DNA from: Clostridia bacterium
Lineage (GTDB): Bacteria; Bacillota; Clostridia; Christensenellales; Borkfalkiaceae
DNA: 64,000 bases
Direction of reading: 5' to 3'
Assembly (NCBI GenBank): GCA_017467275.1
Contig: JAFTSN010000019.1
Coordinates: 1-64,000 of the forward strand
In this document: piece after piece, positions 16,686 through 24,974 of the stretch
Layout: each line of letters starts with the position of its first letter
Numbering within the stretch: the first letter of the stretch is position 1
Translations under genes and position numbers: made by a program
The notes under the pieces: generated by a model
Database searches by the model: none
What the model saw: only the letters and a program-made list of their open reading frames with translations
Told to the model about the DNA's origin: nothing

Positions 16686-16868
16686 TTACGAGCGATCCGC
16701 TTTCTTCAAACATCTCGTGCAAACGTAGCCGTTGACTTCCTTGCCGTTCTCCACGTAGGAGACCTTCTGCACGTTGGCTTTAAACGTTCTTCTCGTCTTA
16801 CGATTGGAATGGCTGACGTTGTTGCCCGAAGTCTGACCTTTACCGCAAATACTGCATACTCTCGACAT
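16686..16868 (-). CDS. rpmB: 50S ribosomal protein L28
   Basis: A 60-residue ribosomal protein starting [21 protein letters not shown]. It is the zinc-binding (C+) form: CSIC and CTRC pairs are both present. GGGAGGTG precedes the ATG on the reverse strand. Divergent from asp23, as in Bacillus. Confidence 0.96.
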   Translation of the reverse strand: MSRVCSICGKGQTSGNNVSHSNRKTRRTFKANVQKVSYVENGKEVNGYVCTRCLKKADRS

Positions 16869-16956
16869 ATTGACACCTCCCGACGGGATTATTTTTCACC
16901 GTGATAAAATACTTTTGCCTGCATCTTTGCATAAAAACGCAATTACAAGCATTGAT

Positions 16957-16985
16957 AATATACCATAATTCCCCTAAAAAAGCAA
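16957..16985 (-). promoter_or_regulatory. rpmB promoter
   Basis: On the reverse strand: TTGCTT (16985-16980), 17 nt, TATATT (16962-16957). Confidence 0.6.
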
Positions 16986-17044
16986 TTAAAAACGGGGTAA
17001 AAACAAGAAAAAAATAAAAATTTTTATAAAATGAAAAATTTTGC

Positions 17045-17073
17045 TTGCCAAATAAGGGCAAATAGTGTAAAAT
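17045..17073 (+). promoter_or_regulatory. asp23 promoter
   Basis: TTGCCA (17045-17050), 17 nt, TAAAAT (17068-17073), followed by CGGAGG before the ATG at 17098. The AT-rich stretch 16990-17040 just upstream may act as an UP element. Confidence 0.75.
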
Positions 17074-17097
17074 AGAAAAGAACTCGGAGGAAAATAT

Positions 17098-17448
17098 ATG
17101 TCAGTCAACACCAGTAATGCCTACGGGAAAATTTCAATTTCGGATTTGGCTATCGCCAAGGTCGCGTCTCACACCGCTATGGAGTGCTACGGGATCGTGG
17201 AGATGGTTTCGCGCCGTTTCACGGACAGTCTTTCCGAGCTCTTGAAAAAGAACGTCGGCGGTCGCGGTGTGAAAGTGACCACTTCGGGCAATAGAATTTA
17301 TATCGACGTTTACGTGGTAATCAAATACGGCGTTTCCATCAATGCGGTCGCGGAATCCTTAAAGGAAGCGATTGAGTACAAAGTGGAAAATTTCACGGGT
17401 ATGTTGGTCGAAACTGTGAACGTCAACGTCATAGGGGTAAAACTGTAA
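17098..17448 (+). CDS. Asp23/Gls24 family envelope stress protein (YloU type)
   Basis: A 116-residue protein with the family pattern ISISDLAIAKVASHTAMECYGIVEM near the start and a GVSINAVAESLKEAIEYKVENFTG region. Asp23 proteins sit at the membrane and respond to cell-wall stress; the YloU subgroup accompanies fakA in Firmicutes, as here. Own promoter, no membrane segment. Confidence 0.9.
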   Translation: MSVNTSNAYGKISISDLAIAKVASHTAMECYGIVEMVSRRFTDSLSELLKKNVGGRGVKVTTSGNRIYIDVYVVIKYGVSINAVAESLKEAIEYKVENFTGMLVETVNVNVIGVKL

Positions 17449-17453
17449 ATCAA

Positions 17454-17478
17454 CGCGCGAGCCTTTCGCGCGCTTTTC
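17454..17478 (+). terminator. Probable terminator after asp23
   Basis: CGCGCGA (17454-17460) pairs with TCGCGCG (17466-17472), followed by CTTTT. The short T tract could allow read-through into fakA. Confidence 0.5.
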
Positions 17479-17557
17479 CCGTTAAGGGAGTATCACACGA
17501 TTTCCGCAGTCGGCGGCAGTGCCCCTCATTATTAAAAGATTACAAGGAGCATGAATA

Positions 17558-19207
17558 ATGCAAAAAACAATAACGAGCACCGATTTTCGGAAGATGATTC
17601 TTGCAGGTGCAAAGCTTTTGGAAGAAAACAGAAGTAAGGTCGACGCCCTGAACGTATTCCCCGTCCCCGACGGCGATACGGGCACAAACATGTCGCTCAC
17701 GATGCAATCGGCGATTAAGGAACTCACCGCTTGCCCCTCCTCGGCATTCATGGAGGTTTGCGACAGCGTTTCCAAGGGCGCATTGAAAGGCGCGCGAGGG
17801 AATTCGGGCGTTATTTTATCGCAAATTTTGCGCGGTATCTGTTCCGTGATCCGCGAATGCGGCAAGGAATTTGACACAAAAACCTTTGCCAAAGCTATGG
17901 AATCGGGCACAAAGATTGCCTACGGCGCAGTGTCTGTTCCCAAGGAAGGCACAATTCTCACGGTCATTCGTATGATGAGTGAGCACGCCTCCAAGGTTGC
18001 GTCCAAGAAAAAGACCTTTGAGGAATTCTTTGCAGACGTCATCGACGCAGGAGATAAAGCGCTTGCCAAGACCCCCGAGCTTCTCCCCGTCCTGAAAAAA
18101 GCGGGCGTTGTGGACAGCGGCGGCGTCGGTCTTATGACCATTTTCCGCGGCTTCCTCGCGGCGATCACGGGCGAAGAGGTTGCCGTCGATATGGACGTGC
18201 AGACGGAGGATAAACCGCAGGACGAAAACGATTTTGGCGACAATTCCGATATTATCAATCTGGATCTTGGCGAAATCGAATTCGCGTATTGCACGGAATT
18301 TTTCATTATCAATCTCAAAAAGAGAACGACCCTTTCGGATATCGACAGGCTTCGCGAACGGCTGATGGAGCTCGGCGACAGCGTTATCTGTATCGGCGAT
18401 CTCGAAATGGTGAAAGTGCACGTACACACCAACACCCCCGGCGTTGCGTTGACCTATGCGCTTGAGCTCGGCGAGCTCGACCGTCCCAAGATTGAGAACA
18501 TGCTCGAGCAAAATCGCCAGATCCGCGCCAAGCGCGAGGCGGAGAAAAAGGAAATGGGCATGCTTGCCGTCTGCGCAGGACAAGGACTTTCGGATATCTT
18601 TAAAGATCTGTTCGTCGATCGCGTGATCGAGGGCGGACAGACCATGAACCCCTCGGCGAGCGACATTGCCACGGCGGCACAGAAAATCAACGCGGAGCAC
18701 ATCTTCGTGTTCCCCAATAATAAGAACATCATTCTTGCGGCAGAGCAGGCTAGAAACCTTGTCGAAAAGCGCAAAATCCACGTTATACCGACCAAGAACG
18801 TACCGCAGGGTTTTGCAGCGGCGCTCGAGTTTAATCCCGAGGTCAGTGCGGAAGAGAACAAGACGAACATGATTCACGCGCTTGATAATGTGAAAGCGGG
18901 GCAGGTAACCTATGCCGTCCGCGACACGAGCATGAACGGCTTCTCGATTAAAAAGGGCGATATCATCGGTCTTGACAACAAAAAGATTCTCGCCAAATCC
19001 TCGTCTGTCGAGGAGACGACCTTGAAGCTCATCGAGCATATGAAAGAGGAATACCATCAGGTCATCACGCTTTATTACGGTGCAGAAGTCAAGGAGGAGG
19101 AAGCCGCGGCGCTTGCTGAAACGATCGCGGAAAAATATCCCGATTGCGACGTGGATTTCCACAAGGGCGGGCAGCCTGTTTACTATTATATCGTTTCTTT
19201 GGAATAA
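17558..19207 (+). CDS. fakA: Fatty acid kinase ATP-binding subunit FakA (YloV, DAK2 domain)
   Basis: A 549-residue protein with an N-terminal DhaL/DAK2 ATP-binding domain (NVFPVPDGDTGTNM near 29-42, GARGNSGVILSQ near 75), a middle domain, and a DegV-like C-terminal region. FakA phosphorylates a fatty acid held by FakB so that exogenous fatty acids enter phospholipid synthesis. A DegV-family protein that can serve as FakB is encoded at 22531. Same order as in Bacillus (rpmB-yloU-yloV-recG nearby). Confidence 0.93.
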   Translation: MQKTITSTDFRKMILAGAKLLEENRSKVDALNVFPVPDGDTGTNMSLTMQSAIKELTACPSSAFMEVCDSVSKGALKGARGNSGVILSQILRGICSVIRECGKEFDTKTFAKAMESGTKIAYGAVSVPKEGTILTVIRMMSEHASKVASKKKTFEEFFADVIDAGDKALAKTPELLPVLKKAGVVDSGGVGLMTIFRGFLAAITGEEVAVDMDVQTEDKPQDENDFGDNSDIINLDLGEIEFAYCTEFFIINLKKRTTLSDIDRLRERLMELGDSVICIGDLEMVKVHVHTNTPGVALTYALELGELDRPKIENMLEQNRQIRAKREAEKKEMGMLAVCAGQGLSDIFKDLFVDRVIEGGQTMNPSASDIATAAQKINAEHIFVFPNNKNIILAAEQARNLVEKRKIHVIPTKNVPQGFAAALEFNPEVSAEENKTNMIHALDNVKAGQVTYAVRDTSMNGFSIKKGDIIGLDNKKILAKSSSVEETTLKLIEHMKEEYHQVITLYYGAEVKEEEAAALAETIAEKYPDCDVDFHKGGQPVYYYIVSLE

Positions 19208-19244
19208 CGCATAATTATTCATAAATTTATAAAAATATACACAA

Positions 19245-19279
19245 AAGCGGGAGGAGCGGACGGTGTGCTTTTCCCGCTT
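19245..19279. other. Hairpin between fakA and recG
   Basis: AAGCGGG (19245-19251) pairs with CCCGCTT (19273-19279) over a 21-nt loop, without a T tract. A TATATT lies just downstream and might be part of a recG promoter. Confidence 0.35.
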
Positions 19280-19323
19280 ATATTATATAAGCTTACCCAA
19301 TTGATCATAAGGAGACGCTAGGT

Positions 19324-21333
19324 ATGAGGCTTTCGGCTCTTCGCTCGATCGGCGAAAAGAGAGAGAAGGAATTTTTAAAGCTTGGGATCACGGATGCAGA
19401 GGAGCTCGTCCGTTATTTTCCGCGCGCCTATCTCGATCTCACCGAGCGTTCGTCCTTAAAGACGGCATATCACAACGACGTGGTGCTTGCCGCCTGCGAG
19501 TTGGTGCGCCTTGCGCCCGTTAACTTCTCGAGCCGTACCAAGCCGATCAGGGCTTACTGCAATCAGGACGGCTTTCCCTTCACCGCCGTTTGGTTCAATC
19601 AGCCCTACGTTGCGGCAAAGCTCAAGGCGGGGGAATACCTGTTCTACGGTCGTGTGCAAAACAAATACGGTCAGCTCTCCATGGTCAACCCAAGCTTTGA
19701 GCCGCTGGAAAAAAACCAGCGCTTAAAGGGCATTGTTCCCGTCTATTCCTTAAAGGGCTCCCTCTCGCAAAAGATTGTTCGCGACGCGGTGAAAGAGGCG
19801 CTTTTAAAGACCGATCTTGTGAGTGTGATTCCTTGGCAGCTTCAAAAAAAATACGAACTCATGCCTCTTGCCAAGGCGTATGCGGACGTTCACAATCCGC
19901 CCGATATGCAGTCCAAAAACGCCGCCTCCGAGCGAATTGCGCTGGAGGAATATTTCATTCTCATCTCTGCGTTCAAGCTTATAAAGGGCGGAAAAGAGGA
20001 TGTGAGACTGCATAAATATACAGTCACGGGTGCAGACGTCAAGGCGTTTGCGAGTCGTTTCGGCTTTGAGTTCACGGAGGGGCAAAAGCGCGCCGTAAAC
20101 GAGATATTCGAGAGCGTATATTCCCCGTCGAGAATGAATCGGCTACTTCAAGGCGACGTCGGCAGCGGTAAGACGGCGGTTGCGCTCACAGGCATTTTCA
20201 TGGCGGTTAAAAGCGGGTTTAAGGCAGCATATCTCTCTCCGACGGAAGTGCTTGCCGCACAAAACTATGCTTTAATTGAAAAATATTTTCCTGATTATCG
20301 GGTGGGATATCTTGCGGGCGGCATGACGGCAAAGGAAAAGCGGGAATTAAAGGCGCGCCTTGCCCGCGGCGAGATCGATATCATCTGCGGCACGCACGCT
20401 ATGCTTCAGGGCGACGTGGAGATTCCCGATCTCTCTTTCGTGGTCTGCGACGAACAGCACCGCTTCGGCGTGGCGCAAAGAAACGCGCTTAAAGAAAAGG
20501 GGGAGGGGGCAGATATGCTCGTCATGAGCGCAACGCCCATTCCCCGAACGCTTTCGCTCATTTTCTACGGCGATCTCGACGTCACAACCATTTCGGATAA
20601 ACCCAAAAAACGGCAGGAGGTTGCGACGAGCATCATTCCCGAAAGCCGTTACGACGACATGCTTGAATATATCGGCGGCGAGGTCCGTGCGGGCAAACAG
20701 GCGTATTTTGTCTGCTCGAAAATTGACGAGGACGACGAGGAGGGGGCGCTCATCAGCGTGAAAGAGCTGTTTGAGGAGCTGAAAACCCGCATGCCGTTCG
20801 TGCGGTTTGCGCTCTTGCACGGAAAAATGAAAGACAAGGAAAAAGCCGAGGTCATGCAGGCGTTTAAAAACCGCGAATATGACTGCCTCGTTTCCACCAC
20901 GGTCATCGAGGTGGGCGTCGACGTTCCCAATTCCACGATCATGGTCATCTATAACGCCGAGAGATTTGGGCTCTCTCAGCTGCACCAATTAAGAGGCCGC
21001 GTCGGACGGGGTAGCGAAAAGAGCTATTGTTTCCTTTTGATGGGCGCGGATAGCGAAGCGGCGAGGGAGCGTCTTTTGACGCTGAAAAGCACCGCCGACG
21101 GCTTTAAAATTGCTGAAAAAGACCTCGAAATGCGCGGGAGCGGTGACTTTTTCGGCACCAGACAGTCCGGCAAAATGCTTGGCGACATCAAAAATCTGCG
21201 CTACTCCACAGCGGTCATTTTCACGGCAAAACGCCTTTCGGACGAGGTGTTTGAGACCCGTTCAGATTCCGAGGAACTGCGCATGGCGGCGCTTAAAAAG
21301 TATCATAGTTTAAAGGATATTGTCTTGAATTAG
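19324..21333 (+). CDS. recG: ATP-dependent DNA helicase RecG
   Basis: A 669-residue fork-reversal helicase. N-terminal wedge/OB domain; SF2 helicase lobes with Walker A GDVGSGKT near 277, DEQH near 376, and QLRGRVGRG near 555. The C-terminal GDFFGTRQSG segment is typical of RecG. AAGGAG lies 9 nt before the ATG. Stop is TAG. Confidence 0.96.
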   Translation: MRLSALRSIGEKREKEFLKLGITDAEELVRYFPRAYLDLTERSSLKTAYHNDVVLAACELVRLAPVNFSSRTKPIRAYCNQDGFPFTAVWFNQPYVAAKLKAGEYLFYGRVQNKYGQLSMVNPSFEPLEKNQRLKGIVPVYSLKGSLSQKIVRDAVKEALLKTDLVSVIPWQLQKKYELMPLAKAYADVHNPPDMQSKNAASERIALEEYFILISAFKLIKGGKEDVRLHKYTVTGADVKAFASRFGFEFTEGQKRAVNEIFESVYSPSRMNRLLQGDVGSGKTAVALTGIFMAVKSGFKAAYLSPTEVLAAQNYALIEKYFPDYRVGYLAGGMTAKEKRELKARLARGEIDIICGTHAMLQGDVEIPDLSFVVCDEQHRFGVAQRNALKEKGEGADMLVMSATPIPRTLSLIFYGDLDVTTISDKPKKRQEVATSIIPESRYDDMLEYIGGEVRAGKQAYFVCSKIDEDDEEGALISVKELFEELKTRMPFVRFALLHGKMKDKEKAEVMQAFKNREYDCLVSTTVIEVGVDVPNSTIMVIYNAERFGLSQLHQLRGRVGRGSEKSYCFLLMGADSEAARERLLTLKSTADGFKIAEKDLEMRGSGDFFGTRQSGKMLGDIKNLRYSTAVIFTAKRLSDEVFETRSDSEELRMAALKKYHSLKDIVLN

Positions 21334-21480
21334 TAAGACGGATGCGGTTGCGCCGCATATGTGCGAGCCCCCACGTGTTTTTCGACAAAACCTCTCTCCG
21401 TTTTCATAAAACCGACAAAATTACGCGTTAAACTTACTGTATAATTTTCTTTGCGATTCTTTGGAACGGAGAAAATAGCT

Positions 21481-22248
21481 ATGGCAAGGAAAATTGTGGT
21501 GACGTCGGGCAAGGGCGGCGTGGGGAAAACCACGGTCGCGGCAAATCTTGCGGCGCAGGTCTCGCTTCGCGGCGCGCGCACGGTGCTGTGCGACGCTGAT
21601 TTCGGATTGAATAACGCAGATGTCGTGACGGGCGTGGAAAACGCCGTAGTCTACGACGTCGTGGACGTCATCGAGGGCAGATGCAGGGCGAAGCAAGCGC
21701 TCGTCAAGCACCCGAAATTTACCAATCTACATATACTTTCTAGTGCCCATTCCGCACCCGAGCGGTATATCTCTCCGCAGGCGTTCAAGCTTGTTTTGGA
21801 ATCTCTTTCGCCCAATTTCGATTTTGTTTTTATCGACTGTCCCGCAGGGATTGACGAGGGCTTTCACAGGGCAATCGCCGCGGCGGAGGAGGCAATCGTG
21901 GTCACAACCCCGCAAATTTCCGCTGTGCGCGACGCGGATAAGGTGATCACCGTTTTAAAAAGCTACGAGCTTGAATCCGTTTCGGTGGTCATTAACCGTG
22001 TGCGCGGGGATATGCTCCTTTCGGGCGCAATCCTCTCGCCGGAGGAAATTGCGGAGATTTTAAAAACCCCCGTTTTGGGGATTTTGCCCGAGGAGGACGA
22101 GGTGCTTTTGAGCGAAATGACGGATAAAACCAAGGCGTTCAGGCTTCTCGCGCTCAATCTCACAACCGAGAAAAAGAAAATGTTCGACGTGACGAAAAAG
22201 TACACGGGCTTTGTCGGCGGTCTCCGTCGTTTCTTTCGGGGGATATAG
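21481..22248 (+). CDS. minD: Septum site-determining ATPase MinD
   Basis: A 255-residue deviant Walker A ATPase: GKGGVGKT at 10-17, CDADFGLNN near 39, and the MinD signature CPAGIDEGFHRA near 119. The C terminus FVGGLRRFFRGI is an amphipathic membrane-targeting helix, which separates MinD from soluble ParA proteins. Start chosen at the ATG at 21481 after CGGAG; an in-frame TTG at 21451 is less likely. A TATAAT at 21440-21445 may be its -10. No minC is next to it; a small unknown gene follows after 2 nt. Stop is TAG. Confidence 0.92.
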   Translation: MARKIVVTSGKGGVGKTTVAANLAAQVSLRGARTVLCDADFGLNNADVVTGVENAVVYDVVDVIEGRCRAKQALVKHPKFTNLHILSSAHSAPERYISPQAFKLVLESLSPNFDFVFIDCPAGIDEGFHRAIAAAEEAIVVTTPQISAVRDADKVITVLKSYELESVSVVINRVRGDMLLSGAILSPEEIAEILKTPVLGILPEEDEVLLSEMTDKTKAFRLLALNLTTEKKKMFDVTKKYTGFVGGLRRFFRGI

Positions 22249-22250
22249 CC

Positions 22251-22502
22251 ATGGCTGGGATAAAAACAAGGCGCGTCAGCGACAACTTTGCGCGCGCCAG
22301 CAACGTGATTCAATCGGATAAATCGGTTATGAGCGACGGCTGCCAATCCCTCGTTTTGCAGGATTTTGCAAAACTTTTCGGAGAATATTTCGACTTAAAC
22401 GGGGCGCCGAAAATGGAGATTGTCTGCGAACGCGGCGTGTATCGGGTGACGGTGCGCTTCGAGGCAGACAGAGTAAAGAAATTTAACGTATTAAAAGGAT
22501 AA
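22251..22502 (+). CDS. Small protein coupled to minD, possible MinE-like partner
   Basis: An 83-residue protein starting 2 nt after the minD stop. The second half reads as a helix followed by a beta strand (LQDFAKLFGEYFDL, then KMEIVCERGVYRVTVRF), which recalls the fold order of the MinE dimerisation domain. The N-terminal half lacks the clear MinE anti-MinCD helix motif. I do not recognise a family; the MinE idea comes from position and pattern only. Confidence 0.7.
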   Translation: MAGIKTRRVSDNFARASNVIQSDKSVMSDGCQSLVLQDFAKLFGEYFDLNGAPKMEIVCERGVYRVTVRFEADRVKKFNVLKG

Positions 22503-22530
22503 ATCAACAAAACAACGAGGAGGCAAAAAC

Positions 22531-23400
22531 ATGAGACAGTTTGACATTGTAACCGATTCTTCCTGCGATTTGCCCGAGGAATATTATCAAAAAAACAGTG
22601 TGGAGTGCGTTAATCTTGGTTTTACCATGAACAACGTGAACTACGGCGGCGAGGACGGCGAGAAGATTGACGTCAAGGATTTTTACGCAAAGCTTCGCGC
22701 GGGCTCCATGCCCACCACCTATCAGGTGACGGGCGAATCCGCGAAAACCCACATTGAAAAATCTTTAAAAAAGGGGCGCGACGTGCTTGTGATCGCGTTT
22801 TCGTCGGGGCTTTCGGGCACGGCGGGCAGCTTTATCGTCGCGGCAAGAGAGCTTGGCAAACGGTATCCAGACAGGAAGATCCTTGTGGTGGATTCTCTCT
22901 GTGCGTCCATGGGCGAGGGATTGCTCGTTGATTACGTCGTAAAAAAGGCAGATTCAGGTGCGACGATTGAGGAGACGAGGGACTATGCCGAGGACTTGAA
23001 ATTACATATCTGTCATAATTTCACGGTGGATAATCTGTTTCATTTGAAGCGCGGCGGACGAGTGAGCGGCGCAACGGCGATCGTCGGCTCGATCTTAAAA
23101 ATCAAGCCCGTGATGCACGTGAACAACGAGGGTAAGCTGGTTGCGATCGGCAAAGCGATGGGCAGAAAAAAATCCCTGCAATCGCTCGTAGATAATATGA
23201 GCGCCACGCAGGATCTGGGCGCGGACGATCCCATTTTTATCAGTCACGGCGACTGTATTGACGACGTGAACTATCTCATTTCCCTTATAAACACACGTTT
23301 TGCGGGACACGAAATCAAAGTGAGCTACGTCGGCTCTGTGATCGGGACTCATTCGGGCGCGGGCACGATGGCACTATTCTATAAAGGCAAACACAGATAA
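22531..23400 (+). CDS. DegV family fatty-acid-binding protein (FakB type)
   Basis: A 289-residue DegV protein: start DIVTDSSCDLP, TSQPS-like loop changed to MPTTYQVTGE (about 55-65), SSGLSGT near 90 and HSGAGT near the C terminus. DegV proteins bind one long-chain fatty acid and present it to FakA. Encoded 3.3 kb after fakA. Good AGGAGG ribosome site. Ends at a clear terminator. Confidence 0.93.
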   Translation: MRQFDIVTDSSCDLPEEYYQKNSVECVNLGFTMNNVNYGGEDGEKIDVKDFYAKLRAGSMPTTYQVTGESAKTHIEKSLKKGRDVLVIAFSSGLSGTAGSFIVAARELGKRYPDRKILVVDSLCASMGEGLLVDYVVKKADSGATIEETRDYAEDLKLHICHNFTVDNLFHLKRGGRVSGATAIVGSILKIKPVMHVNNEGKLVAIGKAMGRKKSLQSLVDNMSATQDLGADDPIFISHGDCIDDVNYLISLINTRFAGHEIKVSYVGSVIGTHSGAGTMALFYKGKHR

Positions 23401-23406
23401 TAAACG

Positions 23407-23435
23407 ACCTCCGCAAGTCAAGCGGAGGTTTTTTT
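23407..23435 (+). terminator. degV terminator
   Basis: ACCTCCGC (23407-23414) pairs with GCGGAGGT (23422-23429), then TTTTTT. Confidence 0.9.
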
Positions 23436-23455
23436 ATTTGCAAGGAGTAAAATCA

Positions 23456-23484
23456 TTGACAAAACTCAAAAAGTGGGGTATAAT
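23456..23484 (+). promoter_or_regulatory. Promoter of the tRNA-Ser locus
   Basis: Perfect TTGACA (23456-23461), 17 nt, TATAAT (23479-23484). The first thing downstream is the tRNA-like element at 23506, then the intact tRNA. Confidence 0.85.
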
Positions 23485-23505
23485 AGGAAACGTCGTAAAG
23501 AAATT

Positions 23506-23606
23506 GTGCAGGCGTATTGAAGCGGTCATAAAGTGACGGTCTTGAAATCAAGCGAAGCGACGGACTAGCGGGCATGCGAGCGTCAAACCGTTGACGGCAA
23601 GCACCA
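23506..23606 (+). pseudogene. Degenerate tRNA-Ser-like sequence
   Basis: The stretch contains a D-arm-like AAGCGGTCATAA, an anticodon-loop-like GGTCTTGAAA shared with the intact tRNA-Ser(UGA) downstream, GTGC at its start matched by GCAC plus CA at its end, and a T-arm-like hairpin CGTCAA/TTGACG (23581-23596). The anticodon stem and T loop do not form a normal cloverleaf, so it is probably a decayed or rearranged tRNA copy, or a tRNA-like leader. Read by eye; low certainty. Confidence 0.4.
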
Positions 23607-23625
23607 CTAAAAAAGAAAATAATAT

Positions 23626-23713
23626 GCAGAGATGGTAGAGTGGTCGATTGCGGCGGTCTTGAAAACCGTTGACGGGAAACTGTCCGGGGGTTCGAATCCC
23701 TCTCTCTGCGCCA
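23626..23713 (+). tRNA. tRNA-Ser (anticodon UGA), CCA encoded
   Basis: An 88-nt class II tRNA. Acceptor GCAGAGA pairs with TCTCTGC, discriminator G then CCA. Anticodon loop CTTGAAA gives anticodon TGA. A long variable arm (TTGACGGGAAACTGTC) and T loop GGTTCGAATCC are present. It reads UCA and UCG-type serine codons. Confidence 0.95.
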
Positions 23714-23737
23714 CGTAGCGGCTTAAAACCGCGCGAG

Positions 23738-23777
23738 CCGCAAGGATTTTTTCCTTGCGGTCTCTTGTTTGTCTTTT
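23738..23777 (+). terminator. Terminator after tRNA-Ser
   Basis: CCGCAAGGA (23738-23746) pairs with TCCTTGCGG (23752-23760), followed by a T-rich tail. From 23778 to 23900 I see only AT-rich sequence leading into the next gene. Confidence 0.7.
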
Positions 23778-23900
23778 AAAAAAGGTTTGCGCGATTTTCC
23801 AAAATATTGGGGGAGGATCAATGTAACTTTGTTAGACGGCACTTCCTTAACCAGTCCAAAACAAAGAGAAAAAAGCATATAGAAATAATTCGGAGAAGAA

Positions 23901-24806
23901 ATGAAAAGAATTCTTAATCTTTTTAACAGTGCAATCGTTCAATTTATATTATCTACCATACCTACTTTATGGTTTGCGTATTTCGCTGTTTTTGCAACGC
24001 AATCTTCTTTATTGCTAGATGAAAACGGAAAACTGACAATTTTCTCAACGGTCGTTAATATTGCTATGCTTGCAATTATGTTGTTTTTTTCTATTTTGAG
24101 TCTAATAGAGAAAAGCATTCAAAAAAACCAGCAGATTAAAAGCGATAAGATTTATAATAGTATTCTGTCAGGGATCGATGAATGTAGTACGGTATTAAGA
24201 AACAAACAGGTTGAAAATCTCGATTTAAAAGATAAAAAGGTTTTAATGGCAGATTATAGAAGCGCTATTTATACCATTATGGGGAATTTGCTTCATTGTT
24301 TGACGGAAATCACGCAAATTGAGCGGACATCGTTTGTTGCTACATATTTTTTCAAACAAAGAGGAAGTCAAAATTGGATGTCTATTTCTTCTGATGACGG
24401 ATATAAGGGCGTGAAACAATCCGATTTGGTGAAAAATGAGGCTAGCGTATTATATCAGCTTCTTCTACAATCAGGGAATATTTTTTATTCCAGCAAGCAA
24501 AAAGCTAAAGACGAAGGTAGATACGTGGAAGACAGACGAGATGTCGATCAAGTTGCTTACAATCTTCCCATGGGCTCGATTTTTGGGTCCAATTGGACTA
24601 TATCCGATATAAACGGAACAATCATTTTTGATAATATCATAACAATTGCTACTTACGGTAAAGAAATTTGCACGGAAAAGGATGCTGTAACAAAAAGGAC
24701 GATTATTGAGACGGTATTAAAAATTTTCCGCCATCAATTTATTCAAACAGCATTTACGTATTCACTCTTAGAAAGAGACACCATAAACGTTAATGAAACA
24801 AAATAA
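23901..24806 (+). CDS. AT-rich two-TM protein with a soluble sensor-like domain, unknown
   Basis: A 301-residue protein. Two hydrophobic segments at about 11-33 and 46-68 form a hairpin; a helical linker (ENLDLKDKK) and a cytoplasmic region of about 200 residues follow. The latter ends in a beta-rich stretch and a long helix (GSIFGSNWTISDINGTIIFD, then IETVLKIFRHQFIQ), which loosely recalls a GAF-like fold. No catalytic motif is recognisable. Base and codon use are far more AT-rich than all neighbours, and the gene sits beside a tRNA with broken gene ends on its 3' side, so it looks transferred. Single-gene cargo such as a membrane effector is possible, but there is no direct evidence. Confidence 0.75.
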   Translation: MKRILNLFNSAIVQFILSTIPTLWFAYFAVFATQSSLLLDENGKLTIFSTVVNIAMLAIMLFFSILSLIEKSIQKNQQIKSDKIYNSILSGIDECSTVLRNKQVENLDLKDKKVLMADYRSAIYTIMGNLLHCLTEITQIERTSFVATYFFKQRGSQNWMSISSDDGYKGVKQSDLVKNEASVLYQLLLQSGNIFYSSKQKAKDEGRYVEDRRDVDQVAYNLPMGSIFGSNWTISDINGTIIFDNIITIATYGKEICTEKDAVTKRTIIETVLKIFRHQFIQTAFTYSLLERDTINVNETK

Positions 24807-24825
24807 CGTTATAAAAGTTCCTTAA

Positions 24826-24876
24826 TTCTACGAGCCCAAAGACGGCAAAGCCGATCTCGGTTATATCAATCTTTGA
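24826..24876 (+). pseudogene. C-terminal remnant of an unidentified host gene
   Basis: An open stretch of 16 codons (FYEPKDGKADLGYINL) ending in TGA, in codon use like the host genes and preceded in frame by TAA at 24823. It looks like the last exon-free piece of a gene whose 5' part was lost when the AT-rich segment entered. Confidence 0.4.
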
Positions 24877-24974
24877 CGTTTTAAAAAACAGGAGCACTTA
24901 TTTAAAAGCTGATATTTTAAACCGAGCTTTGCTACGTTCTGGGAATCCTCACGCTCGCATTCGGAACGGCGCTG

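Noticed and set aside
17816..19222. Long reverse-strand open frame of 468 codons opposite fakA
   Set aside because: It mirrors the fakA codon pattern, has no family likeness or ribosome site, and fakA is certain.
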